Shown in pieces: positions 1 through 9,128 of a DNA stretch of 64,000 bases. The stretch comes from UBA11855 sp035297385 (GTDB taxonomy: Archaea; Thermoproteota; Bathyarchaeia; Bathyarchaeales; Bathycorpusculaceae). The DNA lies in assembly GCA_035297385.1 (NCBI GenBank), contig DATGZD010000070.1:3969-67968 (forward strand), in the 5' to 3' direction. A program made the translations under genes and the position numbers. The notes below the pieces were generated by a model. That model was not told the DNA's origin, ran no database searches, and saw nothing but the letters and a program-made list of their open reading frames with translations. Each line of letters begins with the position of its first letter. Positions within the stretch are counted from its first letter, which is position 1.

Positions 1-2
1 AT

Positions 3-599
3 GCTCCTTGGGAGAAAATTGGGGGTTTAGGGCAGGACAAGCTGCTTGCAAAAAAAATCATTTATTGCTTTAACTATGAAAGCGGAGCGGTACTGCCTAT
101 CTTTAGCACACAACATCTGAGGCATTTTGTTAACCGCGTCGTAGATGCGCCAAGTAGCCAAACAAAATATTGCTCGCTTGGACAAGAATACGCCCAGTAC
201 ACCAATGAATTGTTAAAAGTCAAAGATAGCTTACCCGTGACACATGCTTGGGAAACCCTCTATTTCGCCACGTTCCTCTACAACGCTTATCCACCGCCTG
301 ACAGCGAAAAACCCACACTTAACCCTTCAGGTGAAAGAAAAACCATCAATGTTGTAACCAATGAGCAGCTCGAGCTTGGAGCATTCGTAAGACTGCTCGG
401 TGAGCTACAAGCCAAAGGCAAAATTACTGGACAAGAGTTCCGAGAAAACCGTGAATTATGGATGAAGCAGCAGCCAAACGACCGAGACATAATGATATGG
501 CGGCTTAAGCAACTGTTAAACCCTCAACCCGAAAAAACTAACCCGCGAAAACCACAATCGGATGAACCGCCCAAACGGCCAACACGCCAGAAACTTTAA
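3..599 (+). CDS. Unrecognised protein, 5' end cut by window edge
   Basis: The frame is open from the window edge to the TAA at 597-599, giving 198 residues with no start, so the gene begins outside the window. An internal TTG at 210 is in frame, but the reading frame upstream of it (positions 3-209) is clearly protein-like, so I treat the whole stretch as coding. The N-terminal half is soluble-looking and mixed alpha/beta; the last 40 residues are proline-, lysine- and arginine-rich and probably disordered. I see no catalytic motif and do not recognise the family. No gene follows closely on the same strand until the MFS transporter. Confidence 0.6.
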   Translation, partial: APWEKIGGLGQDKLLAKKIIYCFNYESGAVLPIFSTQHLRHFVNRVVDAPSSQTKYCSLGQEYAQYTNELLKVKDSLPVTHAWETLYFATFLYNAYPPPDSEKPTLNPSGERKTINVVTNEQLELGAFVRLLGELQAKGKITGQEFRENRELWMKQQPNDRDIMIWRLKQLLNPQPEKTNPRKPQSDEPPKRPTRQKL

Positions 600-640
600 G
601 GAATATTATGGAAGGCGATAGGAAGACCACAGTTTAAGCT

Positions 641-909
641 TTAGCATAGTTTCTTCTTTTTATCGTTAATTTTGCTTTGATCAGCGTATTCCTCATATCT
701 TGCGAACATATGGGTGGTTTTGACCCACGGATTTTCTTTATATTTTAACTCATATGTGACGTAGCCTGTGAAGCCACAGCTTTCTTGTTCCGCATAACTG
801 CCAATTTCTTCAGAATAAAACTAAACCCAAGCAAATAACACACAATATAAAATATGCTCTTTCTAAAGGAGTAACTAATAAACTCAACATACTCTGACTT
901 AGAAATCAT
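641..909 (-). pseudogene. Probable frameshifted relic of a small membrane protein gene
   Basis: Two overlapping minus-strand frames together read as one protein. The upstream frame runs from an ATG at 907-909 and encodes about 35 protein-like residues including a hydrophobic stretch (SIFYIVCYLLGFSFIL). Near 805-815 the sense moves to another frame that continues with a protein-like sequence containing GFTGYVTYELKYKENPW and ends at the TAA at 641-643. The second frame has no ATG, GTG or TTG near its open 5' end (stop at 821-823). The simplest reading is one single-base frameshift in a roughly 90-residue gene. It could also be two chance frames. The rest of 600-1005 shows nothing I can name. 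Confidence 0.35.
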
Positions 910-1005
910 CAGTCTTTCTGGGAAAACCTTAAAGCTATTTCAATCAAGACGAGCGTATTACAACCATCAAATAACAAAGACTATCATACGAGAAGGATAT
1001 AGAAG

Positions 1006-2256
1006 TTGTTAGGCACATACAGAGGATTACCCAAAGAGGCAACACGAATAATTTACTCTCTGATAGTGCCTTCAATTGCATATGGTATGCTTTACACGGA
1101 TATAAGCTACTTCTTAACCCTTCAGGGATTATCCGATGTAACCATGGGTTTAATCGTAATGGTGATGGGTATTTCAACTTTTACCGCCAGTATTCCGCTA
1201 GGAATGGTTGCAGATAGGTATGGAAAAAAGAAAATGCTCATACTTGGCAATATAGCCGCTAGCGTTACAATAGCAGTTTTCGCGTTAACTACAAATGTGG
1301 GAATACTTTTCATTGCTGCTATTCTAGAAGGAGTAGCTGAGGGAGCTTCTGCAGCAGCAACTAGTGCTTTGCTCGCAGAGAAATGTGAGGCAATACAGAG
1401 GAATAGTGTTTTCTCTCTTTTTGGTTTCGCGCAAAGTATGGCTTTTGGTGCCGGAGGCTTCACTGTACTAGCAGTTGGAGTCTTTCAAGCTTTGAGTTTC
1501 AATGAAAGTGAAAGCCATGTCTTACTCTATGTTGCAGTGGCGATTGTGAGTTTAGCATCAACTGCCTTGATGCTTCGCATTACGGAATCCAAAATTTCCA
1601 AAAAACCAACAACTAAGACAAAATTCAAGATAGATAGTCTGTTTCCAAAAAAATCTAAAGATGTCATAGTGAAGTATGTGCTTACTGGAGCCACAATTGC
1701 ATTTGGTGCAGGTCTATTTGTTCCGCTTATGACTCGTTGGATGCGTTTGCAATATGGTGTAGTAGATACTCTAAGCAGTTCTGTTTTAGCTGCAGCCAGC
1801 ATTGCAATTGCATTTGCAACCTTAGCCTCACCGTACATTGCCAAAAGGATTGGTCTCATAAAAGCAGTAGTAGTAACTCAATCTTTATCAACACTTTTTA
1901 TGTTCCTCACACCACTTTCTCCTGGTTTCTTTCTGGCAAGCGCAATCTACAGCGTTAGAGCGTTTCTGATGAATATGTCCAGTCCATTAGAGCAATCTAT
2001 GATAATGGGTCTTGTCTCACCAGATGAACGTGGAGTAGCATCAGGAATAAGCACTGCACTTTGGAGGCTACCAAATGCTTTAAGCTCATCAATTGGAGCA
2101 TGGATGATGGGTCTAGGGTATCTAGCTTTACCCTTCTTTGTTGGCACCATTATTTATGTAATCTCAATCAGTATGTTCTGGTTCTTCTTCAAAAATACTG
2201 CTATGCCTGAAGAAATAGATGAATGTGAACGTCAAGTTGACATATTGAGAGAATGA
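1006..2256 (+). CDS. Major facilitator superfamily transporter
   Basis: A 416-residue integral membrane protein with about twelve hydrophobic segments and the MFS loop 2-3 signature GMVADRYGKKKML at residues 66-78 after the second helix. The half-proteins are separated by a basic loop near residues 185-215 (many K residues). It is a secondary transporter in the cytoplasmic membrane; the substrate cannot be told from sequence. The start is TTG at 1006, with a purine-rich AGAAGG about 12 bases upstream; there is no better ATG before the first helix. It stands alone: the next gene, rtcB, is on the other strand and converges with it. Confidence 0.85.
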   Translation: MLGTYRGLPKEATRIIYSLIVPSIAYGMLYTDISYFLTLQGLSDVTMGLIVMVMGISTFTASIPLGMVADRYGKKKMLILGNIAASVTIAVFALTTNVGILFIAAILEGVAEGASAAATSALLAEKCEAIQRNSVFSLFGFAQSMAFGAGGFTVLAVGVFQALSFNESESHVLLYVAVAIVSLASTALMLRITESKISKKPTTKTKFKIDSLFPKKSKDVIVKYVLTGATIAFGAGLFVPLMTRWMRLQYGVVDTLSSSVLAAASIAIAFATLASPYIAKRIGLIKAVVVTQSLSTLFMFLTPLSPGFFLASAIYSVRAFLMNMSSPLEQSMIMGLVSPDERGVASGISTALWRLPNALSSSIGAWMMGLGYLALPFFVGTIIYVISISMFWFFFKNTAMPEEIDECERQVDILRE

Positions 2257-2300
2257 AACTAAAGAAACAAGATGTATTTGAAAAAGAAAAAGAGAAGGTA

Positions 2301-3779
2301 TTATCCTTTAACGACTGCTATAGGCACAAGTCTTGCAACTTTTGTAGCAATACCAATGCGGTCACTTACATCTGCAACGACATCTACGTTTTTATAGGCA
2401 GGATCGGCTTCTTCAGCTAATACTGAAGGACTCGTAGCCCGAACCACAATACCGCGCTTCTCTAACGCCGCTTTAATATCGCCACCCCAGAATTGCCGTT
2501 TTGCTGCTCCTCGACTCATCATACGACCTGCACCGTGCGCCGTAGAACCGAAAGTTAACTCCATTGCTTTGCTTGTTCCAGCCAAAACCCATGAACTCGT
2601 ACCCATACTACCAGGAAGAAGCACGGGTTGACCTACAGAACGATAATCCGCAGGAACCTCTGAGTGTTCAGGTGGAAATGCTCTTGTAGCCCCTTTCCTA
2701 TGTACCCAAACCTTCTTGGAACCACTGTTAATCTTATGAGTTTCAATTTTAGCGATATTATGAGCCACATCATAAACAAGCTTGAGTCCAAATTTCTCTG
2801 GATCTTCGTGAAAAACTTGCTGAAAACTCTGTCTAACCCAATGCATTATAGCTTGACGATTACAAAATGCATAGTTAACTGCGCAAGCCATAGCCTGCAT
2901 ATAATCTTTAGCTTCGTTGCTATTGCCGGGTGCACATGCTAATTCTCTATCTGGCAATGTAATTTTATATTTTTGTACAGCATGCTCCATCACACGTAAA
3001 TAATCCGAACAAACTTGATGACCAAAACCACGTGAACCGCAATGAATCATAACCGTAACTTGCCCCTCACGCTCAATTCCAAAAACTTTTGCTTTCTGCG
3101 AATCAAAAATCTTATCAACTTTCTGAACTTCCAAGAAATGATTACCTGAACCCAAAGTGCCAATTTGGCTTAATCCTCTGCTTTTAGCAGTAGTGGAAAC
3201 TTTGCTGGGGTCAGCATTCTTCATAGCGCCGCCTTCTTCACAGTGTTCTGCATCTTCAGGCCAGCCCAATCCTTTTTTAATTGCCCATTGAACACCCTCA
3301 ACTGTCAGTCTGTCTAGATCACTATTGCTTACTCTGAAATCTTTTCTTGAACTACCTAATCCAGAGGGAACATTATCAAAAATAGTGCCTGCTATCTGTG
3401 GCAATTTTGGTCTCAACTCTTGTTCTGAAAAAGTCGTTGATAAAAGTCGAACACCACAATTAATATCGTAGCCAACGCCACCTGGGCTAATTACACCTTC
3501 ATCATAATCTGTTGCTGCTACTCCACCTATTGGAAAACCATAGCCTTCATGTCCATCGGGCAAGGTTACAGCATACTTGTAAATTCCTGGTAAATAAGTC
3601 ACATTACCACATTGCCATAACGTACGATCAGTCTTCATCTTCTCCAATAATGCCTCATTCGCAAACACGACTCCAGGAACACGCATGCCTGGCTTGTACT
3701 TTGGAACCTGCCACATGTAATCATTGATTTTTTCGAGAGGCACAGTCTCTGGCACAGATCGACCTGCATCTTCACCCAT
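2301..3779 (-). CDS. rtcB: tRNA-splicing ligase RtcB (3'-phosphate RNA ligase)
   Basis: RtcB joins RNA 2',3'-cyclic phosphate or 3'-phosphate ends to 5'-OH ends, using GTP and Mn2+, and seals tRNA halves after archaeal intron removal. The 492-residue length matches archaeal RtcB without an intein. The metal-site motif YDINCG is at about 104-109, HCGSRGFGHQ lies near 245-254, and AHGAGRMMSRG, carrying the guanylated histidine, is near residue 415. The hydrolase gene at 3835 lies upstream on the same strand, 55 bases away. Its activating cofactor archease is encoded nearby at 5525-5962. All key residues appear present. Confidence 0.97.
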   Translation of the reverse strand: MGEDAGRSVPETVPLEKINDYMWQVPKYKPGMRVPGVVFANEALLEKMKTDRTLWQCGNVTYLPGIYKYAVTLPDGHEGYGFPIGGVAATDYDEGVISPGGVGYDINCGVRLLSTTFSEQELRPKLPQIAGTIFDNVPSGLGSSRKDFRVSNSDLDRLTVEGVQWAIKKGLGWPEDAEHCEEGGAMKNADPSKVSTTAKSRGLSQIGTLGSGNHFLEVQKVDKIFDSQKAKVFGIEREGQVTVMIHCGSRGFGHQVCSDYLRVMEHAVQKYKITLPDRELACAPGNSNEAKDYMQAMACAVNYAFCNRQAIMHWVRQSFQQVFHEDPEKFGLKLVYDVAHNIAKIETHKINSGSKKVWVHRKGATRAFPPEHSEVPADYRSVGQPVLLPGSMGTSSWVLAGTSKAMELTFGSTAHGAGRMMSRGAAKRQFWGGDIKAALEKRGIVVRATSPSVLAEEADPAYKNVDVVADVSDRIGIATKVARLVPIAVVKG

Positions 3780-3834
3780 AAATACAAAACCTCAACAACA
3801 GAAGACGGAGCTGAATATAAAACAGTTTTGACGA

Positions 3835-4755
3835 TCAAGTTGTAGGTTTGGTCGCATATTCTATGAAGCCTTGTACACTATTTTCAATCAATGTTTTTCG
3901 ATCCACAGGATTTGCCTCAAGAGCTGGGACTACTTTGCGAATGCTTTCGTCTTCCTCCAAGATTCTCTCACAAATCATATTGAGACTTTCTCCATGACGT
4001 AAACTGTCTTGAACAATGCTAAGCCACTTCTTAATTTGTAACTGATAATTCCGTAAACGTCTGACTGCATCTAAGGCTTTCCCAAAATGACTGTAATAAA
4101 GAACCTCTGGGGTGAATGCGATGAGTTTATCTATTGAAGCCCAGGCAATGTCAGGACGAAAAGGTGGAGGAGTCGTTGGAAAAACAGTGTCAAATTCTGC
4201 GAAGTAAGCGCCTGCAGCATCTCCTGGAAATATTCCTTGATTAAGATGCTCATAGTAACTTACGTTATGTGAAGCATGTCCTGGACTTTCAATAACTTCT
4301 AACCTTAAGCCTTTCCCTAATTCTAGAATTTTGCCAGTAGTTGCTGCAATTATTTTGTCTTTTGGGACGGGGTCGGGCTTACCAAACATTTCTGCAACGA
4401 TTCCTAACGTGTCCTGAGATGCTATCCAAAGTCTTGTAGGATCAATAAGATGAGGAGCCCCCTTAGGATGAACAATTACTTTCGCATTTGGTAGCTTCCT
4501 AAGTAGCGTACCAACCCCACCACTGTGATCGATGTGGATATGAGAAAGAGCTACGTAAACAACTTGATCAGGTTTCACATCAAGCTCCTCTAATCCAGCA
4601 AGCAGGTTAGGGATACTTGAAGTCGGTCCAGTTTCAACAATTGTGACCTGCTCGCCCTTGAGAACATAACTGGCAATGAGATTTCTGAAGCCGCCCGTTT
4701 GGAGGTCTATGACGAAAAGGTTTTTACCAATTCCTTTAGTATGCATATTTTTCAT
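3835..4755 (-). CDS. Metallo-beta-lactamase-fold hydrolase
   Basis: A 306-residue protein with the metal-binding signature SHIHIDHSGG (HxHxDH), then SPGHASHN, IFPGDAAG and YYSHFG, which supply the remaining metal ligands of the fold. This fits the glyoxalase II-like/general MBL hydrolase group, probably a cytoplasmic zinc-dependent esterase or thioesterase; the substrate is unknown. I chose the ATG at 4753-4755. An in-frame TTG four codons upstream (4767) has no ribosome site, and another ATG lies three codons further in. It is upstream of rtcB on the same strand with a short gap, so co-transcription is possible. Confidence 0.85.
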   Translation of the reverse strand: MKNMHTKGIGKNLFVIDLQTGGFRNLIASYVLKGEQVTIVETGPTSSIPNLLAGLEELDVKPDQVVYVALSHIHIDHSGGVGTLLRKLPNAKVIVHPKGAPHLIDPTRLWIASQDTLGIVAEMFGKPDPVPKDKIIAATTGKILELGKGLRLEVIESPGHASHNVSYYEHLNQGIFPGDAAGAYFAEFDTVFPTTPPPFRPDIAWASIDKLIAFTPEVLYYSHFGKALDAVRRLRNYQLQIKKWLSIVQDSLRHGESLNMICERILEEDESIRKVVPALEANPVDRKTLIENSVQGFIEYATKPTT

Positions 4756-4874
4756 CGCTTTCTTCAAACAGTTTTAGAGTTAGGGTTAAATCAATAAACG
4801 TTTTTATCAAAAATTTGGACAAAATTAATTACATTGTTAATCTCTTCCACTACAGAGAAGGCAAGTTGAAGGGA

Positions 4875-5528
4875 ATGAAAGCAATCATTTTTGGGCCACC
4901 AGGTTCAGGAAAAGGTACGTATGCATCTAGATTGCAGGCGAGAGTTAATGTTGAGGTAATTTCTATGGGTGATATCTTCCGTGAGATGATGAAGGAGGAT
5001 TCAGAGCTTGGACGTAAGATTAAGGACTACGTAGAAAAAGGACTACTAGTTCCTAACGATATCGTCAACGAAGTCTTGAAACAACGCTTAGCTAAAGTTT
5101 CACCTGGAAAAGGATTCATTTTAGATGGGTATCCACGAACAATCGAACAAGCTGATACTTTAGAGAATATTACAAAGATAGATGTTATCATTTTGCTTAT
5201 GGTTCCTGACTGGATAATCATTGAACGTCTGTCCTCGCGCCGAGTCTGCAGGAACTGTGGTACAGTCTACAATATACGATTCCTAAAACCTAAAGTTGAA
5301 GGGATTTGCGACAAATGTGGTGGACCACTCTATCAACGTTCCGATGACACTCCTGAGGTAATCAAAAGGAGACTTCATGTTTATGAGGAGGAGACTCAGC
5401 CAATTTTGAGACGTTTCAAGGACAAGGCTGTGCCTTTCGTTGTAGCTCATTGTGATAAATTAGAGATGCCGCCTGAAACAGTTGTGGAAGAAATTGTAAA
5501 GGACTTGGAAAAACTTGAATTAGCTTAA
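4875..5528 (+). CDS. adk: Adenylate kinase, zinc-lid long form
   Basis: It catalyses ATP + AMP = 2 ADP in the cytoplasm. The P-loop GPPGSGKGT is at residues 7-15, the NMP-binding region with DGYPRT at 84-89, and the lid carries four cysteines (C125, C128, C145, C148) typical of zinc-binding Adk. This is the bacterial-type Adk, not the shorter archaeal AdkA family. I chose ATG 4875, giving 217 residues, the usual length. In-frame TTG codons at 4815 and 4866 would add a non-conserved N-terminal tail. The stop overlaps the end of the convergent archease gene by four bases. Confidence 0.93.
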   Translation: MKAIIFGPPGSGKGTYASRLQARVNVEVISMGDIFREMMKEDSELGRKIKDYVEKGLLVPNDIVNEVLKQRLAKVSPGKGFILDGYPRTIEQADTLENITKIDVIILLMVPDWIIIERLSSRRVCRNCGTVYNIRFLKPKVEGICDKCGGPLYQRSDDTPEVIKRRLHVYEEETQPILRRFKDKAVPFVVAHCDKLEMPPETVVEEIVKDLEKLELA

Positions 5529-5962
5529 ATGTCCAGGATAAATTCCAAAGTTACTTTATCATGTTCTTTGATTATTTCCATACGATGATAGGTTACTGCT
5601 TTAACTGCAACCTTTTGTGGATGTTTTTCTGGCGAATATTTTTCTCCCCATATAGTAGCTTTTAGTTTATAGCCATCATTACTATCTTTCAAACTGTCGA
5701 TTTTGAATTTTGAATACAACATAGTATTAACCTCAAACTTCACTAGTAAGGCTTCAAGCCAATTATAGAGCAATTCATACTCATCTTCTGCTTCAACCTC
5801 AACTGTGTCTTGTTGTGTTGGGTTAACTTTTGTTGTATCAGTCATAACTTCAAACATGGCCAAGGCAGAATTCTCGAATGCTTCTTCCAAAGTCTGACCA
5901 TAGGCAGCGATGAGGATGTCAGCCGTGTGGTCGAGAAACTTGAATTTTTCTGTTTTTTCCAT
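5525..5962 (-). CDS. Archease, RtcB-activating protein
   Basis: Archease speeds RtcB guanylation and allows multiple turnover. The 145-residue sequence has the family N-terminus (FKFLDHTADILI) with the acidic metal-binding Asp, and the conserved YELLYNWLEALL core. I chose the ATG at 5960-5962 because GGAG lies eight bases upstream; a GTG two codons earlier (5968) is the alternative. The gene converges with adk and overlaps its stop by four bases. rtcB sits about 1.7 kb away on the same strand, a looser arrangement than the adjacent rtcB-archease pair in many archaea. Confidence 0.93.
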   Translation of the reverse strand: MEKTEKFKFLDHTADILIAAYGQTLEEAFENSALAMFEVMTDTTKVNPTQQDTVEVEAEDEYELLYNWLEALLVKFEVNTMLYSKFKIDSLKDSNDGYKLKATIWGEKYSPEKHPQKVAVKAVTYHRMEIIKEHDKVTLEFILDI

Positions 5963-5991
5963 CCCCACCGCTCCGTTTTCAAAGAAGTTAA

Positions 5992-7041
5992 TTAGAAAAT
6001 TTTTTGGATTTTATGAATAGCCGCTGAGGTGAGTTTTGCAACTTCTTCTACATCGGTTAGGCTTACCATGCCAACCGGACTATGAATGTAGCGTGTTCCA
6101 ATAGATATAGCACCACTTGGAACACCTTCACGAGTCAACGATATACGTGCTGCATCCGTCGAGCCCATCAGGCCTGTTTCGAGCTGAATATTGATTTTTT
6201 CTTCTTCTGCTGTATCTAATAGTAAGCGCATAATTTTTGGATGCGTAATTAAACCTGAATCTGAAACTGTTAGCGCTGGACCTTTACCCATCTTAACTGT
6301 TGTATCAAATTCTCTGACACCAGGAACGTCGCCTGCTATTGTCACATCTAAGGCCAATCCAACATCTGGATTCACACTGAATGCTGCAGTTGCAGCTCCA
6401 CGCAAACCAAGTTCTTCTTGAACTGTGCCAACAACATACACTGTGCAGTCTGTTGGAGTTTTTTCTAAGAGTTTTAGAGTTTCAATCAAGCACACACAGC
6501 CAACTCTGTCATCAAAAGCTTTGCCAATAACGGTGTCTTTGCCAGTTTTAGTGTATTTTATATCGAAAGTAATCGGGTCACCAACTTTTACGCCCATCTC
6601 TGCAACGTTTTCTTTACTCATTGCGCCAATGTCTATGAAGAGCTCATCGTAGGGCATAATTTTTTTGCGTTCTTCTTCTTTTTGAACATGAGGTGGTTTT
6701 GAACCAATGATTCCTGGAAGCGGTCCTCTTTTGGTATTAACAACAATTTTTTGGGCTATAAGTATACGGTCGTCGATTCCACCCATTTTTGCAAATTGTA
6801 AAAAGCCGTCTTTGTTGATAGTCTTTACCATTAATCCTATCTCATCCATATGCGCGGCTATCATAACTTTAGGCGCACTTTCCTTACCCTTCTTTACAGC
6901 GATAACATTTTCTAATTTGTCTACTATGACTTCATCAGCATAGGGTTTCATGAATTCTATCATAAGGTTACGAATCTCTTCTTCTCTACCTGCAACACCA
7001 GAAGCGTTTGAGAGTTTTTCCAAGTTCTCAGACAGTGACAC
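5992..7041 (-). CDS. M42 family metalloaminopeptidase / endoglucanase-type hydrolase
   Basis: M42 enzymes are tetrahedral, cytoplasmic cobalt/zinc aminopeptidases (TET type) that trim peptides from the proteasome. The 349 residues contain the metal and catalytic signatures in order: AAHMDEIGLM (H64), KAFDDRVGC, VGTVQEELGLRG, ALDVTIAGDVPG and RYIHSPVGM. The start is GTG at 7039-7041, with GAGG a few bases upstream; no ATG lies nearby before the conserved N-terminal helix. The archease gene follows 29 bases downstream on the same strand, so the two may share a transcript. Confidence 0.92.
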   Translation of the reverse strand: MSLSENLEKLSNASGVAGREEEIRNLMIEFMKPYADEVIVDKLENVIAVKKGKESAPKVMIAAHMDEIGLMVKTINKDGFLQFAKMGGIDDRILIAQKIVVNTKRGPLPGIIGSKPPHVQKEEERKKIMPYDELFIDIGAMSKENVAEMGVKVGDPITFDIKYTKTGKDTVIGKAFDDRVGCVCLIETLKLLEKTPTDCTVYVVGTVQEELGLRGAATAAFSVNPDVGLALDVTIAGDVPGVREFDTTVKMGKGPALTVSDSGLITHPKIMRLLLDTAEEEKINIQLETGLMGSTDAARISLTREGVPSGAISIGTRYIHSPVGMVSLTDVEEVAKLTSAAIHKIQKIF

Positions 7042-7241
7042 TTACATTCCTCTTGGATAGTTTCGTGGCTACAATTCAGATAGAAGATTATTAAACAATT
7101 GTGGTACAAGCTGTAATATGATAAGCTTGATCTAAAGATTCTACTGTTTTCAGATTTCGATATGATAGGCAATAGCCAATAGGTAATTCTAACAAAACTT
7201 GAATAATAAACATGGAGAATTTTAGAAGCAACAAATTCCGT

Positions 7242-7517
7242 TTATTCCACAGTCATTTCTGTCTCAGAGGATGTCATTGTTCTGGGCGCAACAGCTAGTT
7301 TTATGGTAAAATCAACGTCATATTCTCCATCGATCTTGTCTACTGCAAAGTGCCAATTCTTTACACTAATATCTGAACCTCGAATTGTCATGACTGCATC
7401 TTTAACTTTGCTAACTGTATCAGTTATTCTCTCAAAGTCTATAGTATTACTACTCTCCTCAGTATCGCTGGGTTTATCACATTTAACTGCCCTCTCCTCA
7501 TCAGTTTTTCTGGTCAA
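7242..7517 (-). CDS. Small uncharacterised acidic protein
   Basis: I chose the TTG at 7515-7517 because a strong Shine-Dalgarno GGAGGTGA (plus-strand 7522-7529) sits four bases before it. The longer frame from an ATG at 7571 would place that site inside the gene. The 91-residue product is hydrophilic: about 25 charged disordered residues, then an alpha/beta region with ITDTVSKVKDAVMTIRGSD and a C-terminal beta segment YDVDFTIKLAVAPRTM. There are no catalytic motifs. The region upstream carries the paired operator at 7699-7739, so this gene or the divergent membrane protein gene may be regulated there. Confidence 0.65.
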   Translation of the reverse strand: MTRKTDEERAVKCDKPSDTEESSNTIDFERITDTVSKVKDAVMTIRGSDISVKNWHFAVDKIDGEYDVDFTIKLAVAPRTMTSSETEMTVE

Positions 7518-7521
7518 GTCT

Positions 7522-7529
7522 TCACCTCC
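7522..7529 (-). promoter_or_regulatory. Strong ribosome binding site fixing a TTG start
   Basis: On the minus strand this reads GGAGGTGA, close to the full anti-16S complement, four bases before TTG 7517. It decides the start of the 91-residue protein gene and shows that the ATG at 7571 is not the start. Confidence 0.7.
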
Positions 7530-7698
7530 AACAAACACCGTAAATATGCTGTTTGCAAAGTTCATAAACAAATGTGATTGTGTCTATACTACCACTTAAC
7601 AATAAGACAGAGAATTGCATTAATCTATCAAGGAACTAAAAAGGCAATAGCTTGGGCATTCAACTGTAATTTACCTAACTATTTCTAGCAAGCGGCTT

Positions 7699-7739
7699 GT
7701 CAAGAAAGTTTGACTAACGTTTAGTCAAGAAATATTGAC
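7699..7739. promoter_or_regulatory. Twin dyad operator, GTCAA-N6-TTGAC twice
   Basis: Two 16-base sites, 7699-7714 and 7724-7739, each read GTCAA, six bases, TTGAC. The spacers are near-identical (GAAAGT and GAAATA). The centres are 25 bases apart. The two sites together form nested inverted repeats: outer arms CTTGTCAA at 7696-7703 and TTGACAAG at 7735-7742, inner arms TTGACTAA at 7710-7717 and TTAGTCAA at 7721-7728. It lies between the divergent genes starting at 7517 and 7960. The layout is that of tandem binding sites for a dimeric helix-turn-helix regulator. No regulator gene adjoins it. Confidence 0.6.
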
Positions 7740-7959
7740 AAGAACCCTTAATTTGCATCATTATGCCCCAGTTATTGTGAATTCAGATACATTCCCTTCC
7801 CGGAAGCAAGATTAAGATAGTGTTCCAAAGAATAGAACTAAATCAAGCGAAAACCATTTCAAATATGGGAGAAGGCTAGATCAAGAAACATCAGAAGAAA
7901 AAAGAGCGAGCTTTCACAGTCGGGCTCTGGAGTAATCGACCTCCCAATAGTGACCAAAT

Positions 7960-9024
7960 ATGACAGAGGAGTCAAGTCCCGTGATAAGTCCATCTGTCAA
8001 GAGATGGATATTCCTTGCAGCATTAGTAGGTTACGCTATACTTGCTATTTATCTGTTCTATTTCGTCGGAGTTGCTGACTTACTCTTTGTCGTAAAAAAG
8101 ATGAACTTAGCCATCTTTTCGTTAGCAATAGCTAGTGTAATAATAAGTCTTACTTTTCATACTTTGGTATGGCTACAACTTCTTAACTCTGTTGGTATTA
8201 AGCTCGGTTTCCGCAGATCATATACGCTATATTGGGTAGGCGTGTTTGTTGACAACCTTATTCCTGGTGGATGGTCAGGCGACCTTTTCAAGGCTTACTT
8301 ATTGAACAAGGACCCTACAGTAGAGAGTGGCAAGGCAGTTGCCTCCGTCGTAGCAAAGAACATGTATGAAGCAATATTTAACTTGGGCAACATGCTTGTC
8401 GGGATTGCATTATTAGTATTGAACTATACATTTGAAGGCTCTTTACTGATTACCCTTGGAGGTGTAATGCTACTGCTAACTTTGCCCTTGGTCATCCTAC
8501 TCATAGCAAGTTTCAGACCTAACGGTGCTCAGAAGATTGTAGCTGCATTGTTCAGATCTCTCTCAAAAATACGGAAAAACAATTGGCATCCCAAGGAGAT
8601 TCAAACAAAAGTGGAGAAAGCTTTAGGAGACTACCATGAAGGAATGCAGGTTCTTCTGCAGAAACCAGCTATGCTTCTCAAGCCTATGATCCTATCATTA
8701 TTTGCTTGGGCATTTGAAATCATTACCTTACTCTTCACTTTCGCATCATTAAATCAATTCGTACCATTAGATAAAGTCATCATAGTCCGCTCAATAGCAG
8801 GAAACATTGAAGCTCAGGGATACGCATTCATGGGCTACGCACAGATAGTTACGACAGAACTGTACAGGACGCTCGGCGTTCCCCTTATTATTGGCGCATC
8901 TATAGCTCTACTAGGTGGAACTGCAATCTTCTGGGTGAAAACAGGAATTTCATATACTGCTTTCCATCGCACGTTACTCTCGAAAAAGCAGGTTACTTCA
9001 CAAAAGCAAGAATTGATTCAATAA
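7960..9024 (+). CDS. LPG-synthase TM / UPF0104 family membrane protein
   Basis: A 354-residue polytopic membrane protein with about eight helices and the family landmark NLIPGGWSGDLFKAYLL near residues 104-120, followed by SGKAVASVVAKNMYE. The family (lysylphosphatidylglycerol synthetase transmembrane region, also called AglD-like/UPF0104) includes proteins that flip or act on lipid-linked substrates; the exact substrate here is unknown. Basic and acidic residues conserved in the family are present. The start is ATG 7960. It is monocistronic, with the twin operator about 220 bases upstream. Confidence 0.82.
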   Translation: MTEESSPVISPSVKRWIFLAALVGYAILAIYLFYFVGVADLLFVVKKMNLAIFSLAIASVIISLTFHTLVWLQLLNSVGIKLGFRRSYTLYWVGVFVDNLIPGGWSGDLFKAYLLNKDPTVESGKAVASVVAKNMYEAIFNLGNMLVGIALLVLNYTFEGSLLITLGGVMLLLTLPLVILLIASFRPNGAQKIVAALFRSLSKIRKNNWHPKEIQTKVEKALGDYHEGMQVLLQKPAMLLKPMILSLFAWAFEIITLLFTFASLNQFVPLDKVIIVRSIAGNIEAQGYAFMGYAQIVTTELYRTLGVPLIIGASIALLGGTAIFWVKTGISYTAFHRTLLSKKQVTSQKQELIQ

Positions 9025-9128
9025 ATTCTCCAATCAAAGGCTTGCTATTCAATGGCATAGACGATAGTTCATAAAAATAAGTAGAACCTGTGCCGAACTA
9101 GGTCCTACTCTTAAGGCGAAGGTTCTTT

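Larger units (their letters stand above)
7518..7959. other. Divergent intergenic region
   Basis: About 440 bases between divergently transcribed genes. Apart from the Shine-Dalgarno at 7522-7529 and the twin operator at 7699-7739, I see no gene, tRNA or repeat in it. Confidence 0.5.
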
